Both the position numbers and the translations under genes were made by a program. Under the pieces are notes generated by a model. It did not search any database and was not told where the DNA came from. It saw only the letters and a list, made by a program, of their open reading frames with translations. A stretch of DNA of 64,000 nt from Ceratobasidium sp. AG-K (Eukaryota; Basidiomycota; Agaricomycetes; Cantharellales; Ceratobasidiaceae): NCBI GenBank assembly GCA_037039685.1, contig JAWNGF010000004.1:620001-684000 (forward strand). Reading direction: 5' to 3'. Positions 12,091 through 24,600 of the stretch are shown piece by piece (positions within the stretch are counted from its first letter, which is position 1; every line of letters starts with the position of its first letter).

Positions 12091-12635
12091 TATATAATTT
12101 CTCCGGGGCACGCGGGTGGCTGGGCGGTGCTCAAGGACGGCGATAATGTCAAGTCAGAGCCTCAACCCTGTGATGTGAAGGCAATCTCAGGCGAGTTGGC
12201 TCAGAGACCAGCTCGAATTTCGCCAAGTCCAAGCGCCACACGTTCCCGAACGAGTTCGGCAGCAATCGTGCTGGCTTTACGCCGTCCCCCGTTTGTTTGG
12301 TTCCCTGTCCCTGAGCCATATGCGGCGCGGCGCAAAAGCTCAGAATGGGTGGTCACGAACCCGCGTGTAGCTTTGAGATTTCTACAAAAACAGATGGTGC
12401 GAATCACTCCAGCAGCTGGACGTCTCGTGAGACCCCCAACCATTATGATCGCACCATCTGTACCTTTGACTTCATTAAGTCTAAGATTTGTTGAGGGTGT
12501 TTAATTGAATCCAGTTTAGTGGGTCACATTGTCGCCAAGGACGAGCAGACTCGAGCACTTATGATAACCTGACAGATGAGAGTACAGGGATCCACGCTTT
12601 TTGCTTTACAATTTAGCTTCTTGATTCCAATTACA
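12091..12635. other. No supported gene between the two repeat copies
   Basis: A 150-codon frame is open on the plus strand (12052-12504), but its product has no recognisable motif and the antisense frame is partly open too. I do not call a gene here. Confidence 0.4.
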
Positions 12636-12717
12636 ATGTCGTCGCATCGAACGCGTAGTACATATCTACATGCTTCCCAATATCCAATGGTTGTCGTGAA
12701 AGGTCGTACCTCACAGT

Positions 12718-14294
12718 TCAATGTACGGGCTCCAAGCTGCAGGCCTTGCGGTTCAAAATGATCGTAGCATCAGTTCCATGGCCTTCCCGGGACTCCAACC
12801 GAAGGTCTCCGCCAAAGTATCTTGCATACTACCGCCCAATTTCAGCATTCGTTTAATACCACACGGCGCGAAGACATACCAATCTCGAAAGTGGCAGCCA
12901 TATCCATACCCAGCCATGGGCGCCCTAACGGTACCACCCTTCATACCGTCCTCATCTTCATCCATAATACCCTCCTCACTCCCGACCGTCGAGTATGAAT
13001 ACCTCCACACCATGGGCATATCTTTTTCTGCAATGCCTCCACCCTCGTCCCGTACCCGAATCGCAATCTGGTCGGTACCCGGGATATCAATTCACTCCAC
13101 GCGAATGTCTGGGAAATCCTCGTCGGCCGAGAAGGACCTTTCGACTGTTGCTCGTAGGCATTCTTAAGGATTTCAAACGCAATGTGGTTAAGATGCCCCA
13201 GAACGTAAGCAAACTGCAGGGAGTTGGGGCAGAGAGGATGAACACGCGGGGCCCTGGTGTAGCCGTAGTGTTCCTCGCAGGTAAAGGTAGCAGCGTCAAT
13301 AGCATCTTGGAGAACCGATGCGATGCACTGCATATCGATTCAGCATAGAACAAGGGTGGGTAGCGTAAGGACGTACTGTACGCTCATTAATGACTCCCAC
13401 GTGGTGCTCAGGTGGGGGTTGAGGTGAACTGATAGCCATATCTAGACTACTCGTTAGTTATTTGACTTGTAAAGACAACAGTAATACTTACGTTGGCTAA
13501 TCAAAAACCTCATGCTAACCCTCGACATGTAAAACCGATCAAGCCAATTATGTAATTCCTCATCCGCGCCCTGAGCCCCATTCCCCCCTTTTTTTCTCAA
13601 AAACTCCGCGCACACCATATGCGACACGGTAAACGGTCGGATCGTGTCGCCTGCGTACACGTTCGAGGACCTTAATGAATCGTGAATTAAGCTCGAGAAG
13701 TTCTGGTGTCCAAGCTGCGTCGGTTGTGGGGGAGACGTAGAAGCGTCGTTGGGGGGTAGCCGCTCCACGTCCTAGGGGTGTGGCGTAGGGGGCGTTGAAA
13801 GGGTTTGGGGTGGCGGCTGGCAGGAAGACGCGCTGGGTGCTAGGGGGTAGTTTTATTGTTGGAAAGCCAGAGATTTCCTGGGGGCGGGGTCAGACGATGC
13901 ATGATAATCGGAAAAGATACATACCTCGAAGGATTGGAGGTACCAGTTGCGGACGGTAGCGAAAGAGGGTGACTTTCCTAGGTCATGAGCCGAGTTATCT
14001 ATGTCTCTAATTCGGTGTGCCAACCGTATAGGGAGCTCATCTGAAGTATGCATTAGTATGAGGTCCGACCATGTCAATATAGATAACCTACCAGCTAGGA
14101 ATTTGGCTGATCGCAGCACTTTTCCTGGGCTCGGGTCTCTACCAAATGCAACCATTTGATGCAAAGAAACTTTGCGCAGCTCTTTTAGTCCTACTTCAGA
14201 GACAAGCCGAGGGCAGCTCACCTGGGGTTTGAGGAAATGACGCATAGTGGGCGAGCTTCTCGGCCACCGACGACGCATTCCGAACAAACACCAT
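12718..14294 (-). pseudogene. Mitochondrial PDK/BCKDK-family kinase, apparently disrupted
   Basis: This is a relative of the mitochondrial protein kinases that phosphorylate pyruvate or branched-chain ketoacid dehydrogenase. The N-terminal helical domain shows VSLHQMVAFGRDPSPGKVLRSAKFL, ELPIRLAHRI, NWLDRFYMSRVSMRFL and HHVGVINERT. The GHKL ATPase part shows N-box FEILKNAY, G1 box DEGGGI and G2 box MAGYGYG. After a 51-bp intron it ends YARYFGGDL...GHGTDA. The start at 14294 (MVFVRNASS) gives a plausible mitochondrial N-terminus. Damage is visible: one base missing after the N-box (about 13160), an in-frame TGA near 13103, and one base missing right after GYGYG (about 12886). Sequencing error cannot be excluded for the indels. 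Confidence 0.68.
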
Positions 14295-15842
14295 AATGAA
14301 GGACGAACAAAGGGTTAGATTATAATGAACGGTCGATTCAAAGTGCTCTTATCGGAGCGTCCAGCTTGTCTCTGGAACAAATGCTTGGGGCAGGGGGAGG
14401 GGAGCCGTCTCGGAGCTAGAATGAATTGAGCTCGGTGGGGTTTATAGGCACATCCCCACATATCAACGGGCGATACGACCGGCCAATCATCGCGACGGCA
14501 TGTCACCGTAGGGACAAAGTATGCGCTGTTTGTGGTTGAGCTCCGAAGTTGCTGATCAAATTCGCGCGGAGCATTAGCCGAAAGAGCTTTCACCTCGCGT
14601 GCCAGTATTAGCAACGGCCTATTTAGGAAAACAAGAACTTGGATGACCGAGCGTGCATGAGAGAATGCGCGGATGGCAACCCAGAATACATCACAAGTGA
14701 CAAGCTGTCAGATTGCGCGAGGTCAAAGGGAAGATTGCTGGAAGAATGAAGACTAGCCAAGTACTGGGCAGGCAGGAAAGGTCGAATCCAGAAGCTGTGG
14801 GTGGCTTCGTAACGAGGCGCATCGTCATGAGAATCCAAGCCAAGCAACGCAGAGAATCCGGTCGACGTCGAGTTTGGAGTTACCGCCAAGAGGCAACCGC
14901 TAATCTATCCGCGGTCCTGGCGCTTATCTTGCTTGATGGTTCTGGCGCCATCTGACAAGGATGGCCGTCTCTGCTCACAGACGCATGCTATATTTAGAGC
15001 CAAGGTACAATTTATGCTCAGTTCGCAAGTTATCGCAATGACCTATTCACGACGGAAACTATAAACCTTTAGGAGTGCATGTCGCCCACCCAGTCCTTCG
15101 CAAACAGCATGTACGAGAACATACCCCATTCGTATCGAGTCTGCCGGTCCTCTGCCGTTGCTGACTCTGTCAAATACCAAGAGATCTGGGCAAGCAAGAA
15201 GTTCGGCTGCTATCATTTCTCCGCATACATCGGGCCTTACGTGGCTGAATCACTATGCCGAGCTGAAACGCCTCAACAAGCCAAGTCATATACTCACTTA
15301 TATTATGACCAACAATACTCGGAGCAGACGCTTATACCTAGCTTGATATAGCGGCAGGACGTCAGGTACGAAAAACTGTCGTTGCGTGTCTTATCAATTC
15401 AACTGTCACGCCCTCACCTCAGACCAGGCTCACAGAGCCAAACCAACGTCTACATCACATTCCGTCCTGATCATGAGCGAACTCTATTTGGGAGCCTCCG
15501 GTTTGACCCGTGAAGACAAGTAACCTAAACTGCGGAAGTCTGGGCGAGGTACGTGCGAAGAACGCCCTGTGAGAACGAGTCCTCGTTCATTAAACGTGGA
15601 CACGGTGGATCTCCGGACGTCCTTGACCCTACGTAAATCGCCCAGCCTTTTGATAAGAAGATCTTCCATATGGTCATTGATGTCGTGCTGCAGCTGTGAT
15701 GCCTAGGCGGAGGGCGGTTCGCTCGACTATATGCATGATTCCCAAGCCAAGCACGTCCCTGAACGAAATCACGTGTATCCTGATTCGGTAAACATAGTTC
15801 GGCGCTTACCTCACGAGCCTTATCCCTGCCACATTCTCCACA
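14295..15842. other. Intergenic between kinase relic and first aminopeptidase
   Basis: No convincing gene. A 90-codon frame at 15079-15351 (plus) has no recognisable motif. The last few hundred bases should hold the promoter of the M28 gene starting at 15843. Confidence 0.45.
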
Positions 15843-17368
15843 ATGAGGACGGTTATTCTGCTCATTCTTGCGGCTGCGACGTATTCCCTCGGCGCCCCGA
15901 GCTTCCCAAACGAATTTAACGACCTCGCTATACGAACTATTAGGTTTTCGCCTTCGCATGTTGAGCGCCTCCCGCTGGCAGCTATCGAGCGCCTCCGGGC
16001 CGCAGAACCACTTCCTCGCCCGCTCACACCCGAATCTCTCGCAGCCGTGCGCGCCTCTTTAAGCGATATCTTAGCTTCAAGCATTTCTGATGAAGCCATT
16101 GACCGCCTCCAAGGCCATTTCCAGCGCCGCCTCTGGGGCCCCGGATATGTCGACGTAACCGATTCCAATAATGAGTTTGTTTCTACCGATGGCACACAAG
16201 CTCACTTTGTCGCTCCCGTCACTACTCCTAAATATCCCACTCCCGACCCTTCGGCTCACCCGGAGCTCGAGCCGATGTTGAAAATGGTCAGTTCGACAGA
16301 GTTGAAGGAATATGCCACCCAGCTATCGACGGCGTACAAGTCACGTTATTACCGCGGCCCGGAAGCGCGCAGTACGTTTTTACCTCAACTAGCTGATACG
16401 TTCTAATTTATTTCCAGAGCCGACCGAGTGGATTCGATCCCAATTTGCTTCGTGGTTGGGGGCAAACCAGACGACGTTGGCTGAGAACAAGTTCAACCAA
16501 CCCAATGTTATTGGTCGAATAGAAGCCAAGTCCGGGAACTCGAGTGCTCCTGTTATCATCCTTGGAGCCCATCTAGACTCGACCAGCCAAATGCCCTGGT
16601 TCAAGGCCCCAGGTGCCGATGATGGTCAGTGGTTTCAATAATGGTGTCGAGGTGAAGTTAATTCTTGGTCGCAGATGCTTCTGGCTTGTCGGTTATAATG
16701 GCCATCATGCGCATCCTGAACGCCAATGACTACAAAGGGTCATATGCTATTGAAGCGCACGCATATGCTGGTGAAGAGGGTGGTCTCCTGGGTTCGGACG
16801 CGCTCGCGAGGGTATATAAGGACCAAGGAAAGGAGATCCGTGGCATGGTCGAGTTTGAGATGGTCGGTGAGTAATAATGATCCACTTGGGGACTACGTCA
16901 AGCCTGACATGAGTGTATAGGGTACCAACCATCTACCCCGGCTAACAAGGGCAAGTCGAGCACGATTACTGTGCTTGCCGATCCAGTTCCCGCTATGACC
17001 AGTCATATGCTCAAAGTGGTGGAAGCTTATGTCCCGACCGCTGAGCGGCGCAGCGTTAACTGCGGAGTAAGTCCGTATTCGTCTTGGTATTGGTCCCTTC
17101 ACTGATTCTGGCCTTTAGTACGGTTGCAGCGACCACTACTCGTTCTTCAACGAGGGATTCCCAGTTGTTTGCCTTGCTGCGTATGGACCAAGTGACAAGT
17201 ACTTGAACCCGAACTAGTAAGTCATAGAATACGTTCGTGAACATTGTTGCTTATCATTTGAGGAATTTCAGTCACTCGGTTACCGACACGGTGGATAAGC
17301 TTGATTTCGAGAAGATGACGGATTTCGTACGTGCGGGTTTGGCCTGGGTAGTTGAGGTAGCTGCGTAG
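15843..17368 (+). CDS. Secreted M28 zinc aminopeptidase, paralog 1
   Basis: This is an extracellular leucine-aminopeptidase-type M28 metallopeptidase that removes N-terminal residues from peptides. The signal peptide MRTVILLILAAATYSLGA leads into a propeptide (FNDLAIRTI...VERLPLAAIERL) and the catalytic domain. Di-zinc ligand motifs are visible in order: GAHLDS, GADD/ASG (split by an intron), YAGEEGG with the catalytic Glu, LADPVP, and a C-terminal YHSVTDTVD. Introns include 16372-16417 and about 16624-16674, with further ones near 16870-16920, 17067-17118 and 17216-17271. The end (AWVVEVAA) is shared with both paralogs in this window. The gene appears intact. Confidence 0.9.
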
Positions 17369-17513
17369 GGGAGCGACGATGATGGACTTGGAACGACCGA
17401 ATGTAGTTATATTTTACGATGGTTTTGGTAGCTGTGAGGAATATACTTGACATGGGCTTAGTAATCATGTGACGCGCCCGCCGTTAGAATCAGACAGCCA
17501 CCAACACTACAAT

Positions 17514-19122
17514 ATGGCTGATCATGAGCAAGCCAATGAATCGGTCGTCTTTGAGGCGGGTACGGATAACAAAGCTGACCCCTTCCAATCAATCTCCGAG
17601 CGCAACATTCACAATGGGGGGCAAAGTATCAATAAATCACCCCCCGAGATATTTCTATACATTATTGCAACCAACGAGGAGATGACATTGGAGGAGAGGC
17701 GATGGAAGAGATCGAATTCGGAACAAATTGAGCATATTATCTTCCAAGAGCTTGTCGCGGTGAGCCATTTGCCGGTGTGAATCGTCCGCAGACCCCAACT
17801 TCTTCTCCAGCAAGCTTGCAGTTACCGGCGCAACCCGATAATAAAAACCCTATACTCTGGGCACGCGTTCACGTTACTCCGTCTCTTCGTGCAAATTATC
17901 TTCGCCTGGAGCGTGCTGGGCAGACTATTCTTCTTGATATCGACCTGGACCTAAGTAGGGGATATTGGGACAACCTCGAAATTGAGTTCAGGGACTACAC
18001 CGAACAGACCAGTCACCTTTCCAATCTACTTCATTTCCTAACAGTTCACAGGGCTAGCGTCAATCGCTGGAGGTCGTTGGAGATTTTCACTTCGCAGTAT
18101 CCGGTCTTAATTGAACTCATCCGCTTCCTAAATATCGGGTCAGCACCTGCTCTCCAGTCGCTCACGTGGGAGAGAGACGTTATTTCTGATGGAGGATATC
18201 AGGAAACGATTGACGAATCCCAGTTTTACTCCGATGATTTCCATCCCTCGTCTGCATCCTCGTTTCCCAATCTCCGCGAACTGGGGCTCCTCTCTTTGCC
18301 TCTGAGCTGTATTTCCCTACGACCTTTGACGCGGCTTGCTGGTATCATCGAACTTTCCATCACCCCGAGTACTCCGCTTATTGAAATCCCCAAGCTCTGG
18401 GAGATTCTTTCGCTTTACCATCAACCAGAATCACTGTATCTCAATGCTGGACTAACGCGACTCCAGAGCAGCGCTCAACCTCTCGGGCGGACCGTTCCTC
18501 TCTCATATCTTTGTTCCTTTAAAAAACAATTTCTTTCACAAATTTCGTAGTTCTTTCCCTTCTACAGATGGTGGACGCACCCATGCTTCACGAGCTGGTT
18601 ATTGGTTGTTCATTATTCGCTATACCGATGACGGATCTGAGGAATAGCAATATTGCAGGATATCCAGCCACAGGACAGATACACAACAACTCCGCGGATG
18701 AGTCCGATCCTACTGGCTTGCGGTACCACCAAGATGCACATTGCCCTCCAGTCAGGACTCAAGATATTTCCTGGTTCCCTCGCACAAAACGTGACTTGTA
18801 TGATATGTCCATTTGCGTGCCTCTACTCACCCAGCTTTGTATCTCTGGCGAGCAGGCAGTATGCTTGGGCGAAGAACCGTGGTTATTGTCCAAGTTGACC
18901 CATTTAAGGGTTTCTCGGTATTTTTACCCCCAACTAGGAGACATATTACGCCGCCAAGCCAAAGCAGGATTCCCTGTGCACTGCGTTACTGCTCCTCGTG
19001 GTTTTAGGCTACACTCGAAAGAAGAACTACTCGCAACGGCTGTGATACAGCTCTATCAGGACTTCAGGTTTCAGCCGAATTACGGGAAAGATAATAAGGT
19101 GATGCAGGGTGATGATTCCTGA
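17514..19122 (+). CDS. F-box-like protein with degenerate leucine-rich region
   Basis: After a variable N-terminus, NKSPPEIFLYII resembles the start of an F-box. An intron (about 17760-17821) is followed by NPILWARVHVT, the usual 'trp-arg' block of basidiomycete F-box proteins. Further on are irregular leucine-rich segments (FPNLRELGLLSLPL, LTRLAGIIELSI, LTQLCISG, LSKLTHLRVSRYF). A second intron with a weak GTTCCT donor joins the part beginning MVDAPMLHELVIG near 18568. If functional it would be a Skp1-binding SCF adaptor. The gene lies between two M28 paralogs with no obvious functional link. Confidence 0.6.
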
Positions 19123-19838
19123 CTATTGTGGGCCTGCACCGGCTCTTGAAAGAACTCACAGCAGATGTGCCAAACTAGGGATAACGAAATAGTGGTGGCC
19201 GGCTGATCTCAACGTTCAAATAATGTATTTGCCCCGACGCTGTATACGAGTTTCCGCCCAGTTCGAGTTCCCAAATTAGCATTTACCGCCGCGCTTCGTT
19301 CTGGCTGCGACAACATTACGTACCTTTATCATGCATAGTAAGGGGAAGCTACCCATGTAATAACAAATACTTTGTTCAAATCGGCTCTGCTCGCTGCCAG
19401 TCCCTCCTGTGCGCTGAATGAGATTCGATGGCCATTGAACGGTAATGCCATACAATGATGCCAAGGTCACTGTTGTAAGTTGGGGTCGCAGACCTTGTCG
19501 CGTAAGAAAGTTCGCGAGGACGAGCGAGGGAGTCATGTGTCTCGAATATCCAGGACTTGGTGCCTGGCTACAATGTATGCGCTGAGTTCCACGATCATTG
19601 GAAACGTTGAGCATCCGAATGGCCTCCCAACCGAGTCCCGCTAATACTTGAGCTCCTGACGCTCAGCCAACTAGCAATTTGGATCCGGTGGTAACTTAGC
19701 GCTCACCGGATTGGAGCCGAAGAAGCCTATCTAAGCGTGTTTTCATGACGTCGATGGGGCTCTCCCCAGTGTTTGTTCGCCATACCCTCTGGGACGACCA
19801 CAACATTCCTCTCATTTTCTTACTCTCAGTACCGGGAC
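19123..19838. other. Intergenic upstream of second aminopeptidase
   Basis: Short open frames only, none with a motif. It should contain the promoter of the M28 gene at 19839. Confidence 0.45.
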
Positions 19839-21369
19839 ATGTTAAGGTTTCTCGTATTTCTCTCGTCTGTCGTTGGTCTTGGGGCACGAGGCATGCCAAC
19901 ATCAACGGGATTTGACGATCTTTCCATTCGGACAATCCAATTTTCTTCTGGTCATGTTGAGCGATTGCCAGTCGCCGCAATCGAGAGACTGCGCTCCGCC
20001 GTTCCCCTTCCGAGACCACTAACACCCGAATCTTTGACTACGACCCGCAAATCCTTATCCAATATCTCAATTCTGACCGCGTCCGTCATTTCGGACGAGG
20101 CTATCGAGAGGCTACAGGGTCACTTTCAGCGACAAATATGGGGACCAGGATACGTCGATATCACGGACTCCCCCAGCCATTCGGCCATTTCCCCTCGAGA
20201 CGTGACTATCCCTCAATACGGGATTCCGGACCCATCCGCACACCCAGAGCTCCAGCCTATGCTCGCGATGGTCAGCTCGGACGAACTCAAGTCGTACGTA
20301 TCTCAACTGTCAACAGCGTACCAAACGCGATACTATCTCAGTCTAGGGGCTCGTGGTAAGTTCACTCGAGTTCAGTCTATAGCTCCTCTAAAGTGATTTT
20401 CTTGCAGAGCCAGCTACTTGGATCCAGTCCCAATTTTCAACATGGCTGGGCGAATCCCAATCTACCTTCGTCGGAGGTGCCGCCAATCAGCCGAATGTCG
20501 TAGGCCGAATTGAAGCCAAGTCCGGGGACCCAAATGCACCCATCCTTGTCCTTGGGGCTCATTTGGATTCGACCAGTCAGAGTCCGATGACATCAGCTCC
20601 AGGAGCGGACGACGGTGAGCGATGTGATCCAAGACCAACGTTCGTTTCTAACTATAAACACTTCTCAAGATGCATCTGGGGTGGCGGTCATCATGGCCAT
20701 GATGCGTGTTCTCAAAGCAAACAACTATCAGGGAACGTATGCCATCGAGGCTCACGCCTACGCCGGGGAAGAAGGCGGGCTCTTGGGTTCCACGGCTCTA
20801 GCCAAGACCTATAAATCTCAGAATAAATCGATCCGGGGTATGCTCAATTTTGAGATGGTTGGTAAGTCCCTTTCCTACGCAAGCGCCGCTACCCCACTCA
20901 ACGGGACCCAGGATACCAGCCTCCTACCTCTTCGAACACTGGAAAGTCTAGTACTATTACTGTGCTCTCAGACCCAGTACCAGAGATGAGCGCCTATATG
21001 ATTGACGTGGTCAGGAAGTACGTGCCAACCGCCGAACAACGAACCGTCGAATGTGGTGTGAGTTTGAATGACACTTCCATTACGTACTTACAATTTTCTG
21101 ACTTAATTTCAGTATGGTTGCAGCGATCACTATGCGTTCTATAACGAGGGTTACCCAGTGGTTTGCATCGCTTCGTACGGACCGACAGATCCACAGCTGA
21201 ATCCCGGATAGTAAGTGGCATCGAATCGAACTCGCTGAACCCGTGACGACTTACTCTCGTTTGCGTTACTAGTCATTCCACCAACGACACCATTGACAAG
21301 ATGGATTTTGACAAGATGTCGGACTTTATGCGCGCTGGGCTAGCTTGGGTTGTTGAGGTAGCTGCTTGA
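19839..21369 (+). CDS. Secreted M28 zinc aminopeptidase, paralog 2
   Basis: This is a close paralog of the genes at 15843 and 47197, with the same exon layout. The signal peptide is MLRFLVFLSSVVGLGARG, followed by the FDDLSIRTIQF propeptide and WGPGYVDITD. The catalytic motifs are GAHLDS, GADD + ASGVAVIMAMMRV, YAGEEGG, LSDPVP and YHSTNDTIDK. The first intron is 20356-20407; others lie near 20615-20671, 20862-20911, 21058-21113 and 21211-21273. It ends AWVVEVAA like paralog 1. The gene appears intact and secreted. Confidence 0.9.
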
Positions 21370-21630
21370 ACGCGCTTTATCATATTTATCACAACCTCAC
21401 TTCAGACATTTTCCATGTATCACAACTGCTATTATAACGTTGCTTCATTCAAACACGACTACTACAATCAGTTACGGATAGCAATAACAACAATCCAAAA
21501 TACTAGTGTTACATGGTCAAGAACAACGCAAGCGCGGGGGTACGAAGCGCGCAAACAACGAAAGAAACGCCAAAAGAATGATAGCATATGTACCAAGAAA
21601 TATCAACTAGATCGACTCGCCGCTGGCCCG

Positions 21631-24600
21631 TTACATTCCCGCTCCGTAGCCTCCACTATATCCCCCAACATGCCTGTATCCACTGTGTCCGCCACCGTAC
21701 GGATCGCCTGCTTCCTGGGCATATATCGTCTGACCCTCACTCACATTCGACCCGGCATACGTGTCGAGTGTCATGGCCGGGAAGCTACACGACGAGTCCG
21801 CGAGCCAATCGATTGCTACACTCGCGAACGGGTCTGGCCCAGAGTCTATGAAGGCTGGATCCTGTGTATGCTCAATCGTGTGCGAAAAGCAAGCTGCCAG
21901 GTCCATGCATGCAGTCGGATCTGACGGGAACGGCAGCGTCGGATCCGCAGGAAGGACGGCATGCCAGTGGGTGTGCGGAAGATGCAAGTCGTGCTCTGGT
22001 TCGGCGTGGGACAATGCGTATGCGACATGCGGGATTTTGCGAGGTTTTGGTTGAGAAGGGCGGTGGTAGGGGTGGGCCTGGGTGCGAGAAGAAGAAGCCG
22101 GTCGATACTGGGATTGTTCGTATTGCTGTTGCCTCTGGAGCTCTTGGCGCCGTCTAGCTGCGAGTGGATCCCGTGCGTATTGCAGGTGAGGTGCATGGCT
22201 CGTAGGTTCGGATTGCAAGTATGACTGGATGTCGTCTAACGGCTGGGAGTATAGCTGCGGATCGCCTGCATGAGCTTGAGCTGTGAACTGAGGTGGTTGC
22301 TGGGCGGGAATACATGCGTGGCTTCCGGTGGGTTCATGTGTTGGTTGAATAGCTCCACTCGTATGCGTGAATGAGATATTGTGATATTGTTCCAGGATCG
22401 GGGAAGGGGCCGCATTGGCGTAGCCCTGAGAGGGATTGACCCTGAGGGGAGCCTGAGAAGCCGTGGCGCCTTGTAGCTGGGGTACATCGGGGTATAATTG
22501 GTTCTGATCTGGAGCCAGCTCGCCGGAATAAATCTGAGCCGCATATAGCTGGCTCAAAACATCGACGCGTTCAGACGCCGCAGGAATCTCCTGGTAACCA
22601 GTCGGAATATCTGGCACCACACTAGGCGGATGCTGAGAAGCGTAGTGGGCGTGATCGCCCGGCGTATGTCCTGTTCCAGCGCTCGTAGGGGGGCGAGTCG
22701 TAGTTGCAGACCCCGCACCAGATCCTGCATTGGGAGGCAAGTCGCTACTCGTCTCGCTCGACGAACCAGGCGCGCCCGAATTTTGGTCGCTGTTGTCCTG
22801 ATTTCCCGAGCCAGGACCCGAACTGCCTGCGCCACCCGATCCCTGTCCCCCACCACCTACGCCACTTGTGCTACCAATCGGACCGAGAACTCGCTTGCTC
22901 GGTGCAATAACCACTCCCCAACGCCGAGCCAGTGCTTTGATCCTGTCACACGCATCTCGCGCACTTTCTATCCAATATCCGGTATCGTTCATGGCGTCCA
23001 AACAAGCGATTCCGGTACGCACACCGTCCATCGCGGCCAGATCGTCGGGACAAAGTAGCAATATCGTGGCTGCGCTGTATACTATGTACGGCAAAGTGAC
23101 GCACGGCGATGATAGCGGAATGTGCCGGATGAGGGACATGACTTGGAGCGCAGAGGCGCGTGCGACTCGGAAGGCAAGTGTGCGGTAACGACGCGTGATT
23201 TGGGAAGACTGGGTTGGTTGCGAGGATGGGAGTGTGGGATCGGTTTGGCTCGGTTCTTCAGGGTGGGGTCGCTCCGACAAGAATGGCCGGCATGCGAGAA
23301 TGCTGGTAAGGTGAACGCATAAACTGCAAATCGTATGGTGAATGCTAATTTCAGACGCTATCAAGAAGCTCGACTTACTGCAAATAAACCAAACCATTGT
23401 CTTTCCTGCGAATGGCACCGGTCGAACGCAACCATGTTGGCAAGTCATCGAGGAATTTCTGGATTGCTAGATTGTTGCGAGTAACGAGTTCGAGATTTTC
23501 TTGAGGAGTCCGTTTGGGCGCGTTGAAAGCGTATCTGATTATGTCAAATGGGTCGATGTGTCTTAAGCATGTGGCAAGTACTCACATTCCGTCGAAAAGC
23601 ATGTCCGTAATACGAAGCAAGTCACGTACGGCCTCCCACGCAGCTTGGACTAGAACGTCGCCCATTCCCAAGGTGCTAGGGCTCCACCAGCTCACGGCTA
23701 CATCTGAAGCTGTCGGCTTGTCGGGAGGAGCACCAAGAGATTTAGGTCCCGAAAAAAAAGCACTTGCACTGGCGGAAGATGCTGCTTCAATAGCTTTGCC
23801 GCCGTCTGCGACATTTGCTGTAGCGAGCGAGGAGTGTCGTGGAGTACTAATAATGCGCCTGTCCATCAATGGGTGCATTCCCATACAGGTGGCATAAAAC
23901 CTATCAAGCTGATTAGTAAGATGATAAATATGAGAGAAGGCAACTGAGAACACGAATCGTAGGACGATAGGTCGTTTGAAACAAATCTTACCTGTCAAAA
24001 TTGTAAGTAGCCCAAAATACAAAGTTGCGCGTCTCAAACAATCTCTTGGACATTGTGTTGCTACGAACAAGCGGTGAAGCATCAACGTTCATCCCAAGAC
24101 GCACACATAAAGCAACAGCCACGCCTAATACAAGCATCAGTCAGTGCATATCAGCAACGCAGCGCAATCGGTACGCACCACTCAGTGTCCACGCAGCTGG
24201 CGCGCGAGCGTGCCCCAACTCCCAGGTAGCCATAAGTAATACCGCCTGGACAGTGGCAAGGCGTGGCTTTGCAACCTCCTCCATCATTTTGGGCTCGGCC
24301 CGTTTGTAAAACAGCTGACTAGTTTCGCTGTCCCCATGGAACAAAGCAGCAATTGCAAACATGCAATCCAACAGGAGCGGGCTAATAAAATGCAGAAGGT
24401 CCGCAGTGATTGGAACATCAGATGCCCTTGGAACACCTACAGCAGTCGGGCCAGCAAAAGGATTTGGTGGTGGCGGAGGCGGAGGCGGTGGGATTGGTTC
24501 GTCTGGGTGCACAGCCTCCGAATGAATGGCATAAGCGGAGAGGAAGGGAACTGGCGCGACGTAGGGTAGGTGCATTCGCTGCCAGTCCCAGAACTGCGCC

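Noticed and set aside
12052..12504. A 150-codon plus-strand frame between the two 3'-flank repeats
   Set aside because: No motif, no splice continuation and no signal of a family on either strand. Left as unassigned.
21631..23448. Open plus-strand frames opposite the C-terminal part of the Zn2Cys6 regulator
   Set aside because: The minus strand carries a continuous frame with the regulator's conserved middle region. The plus-strand frames are shadows.
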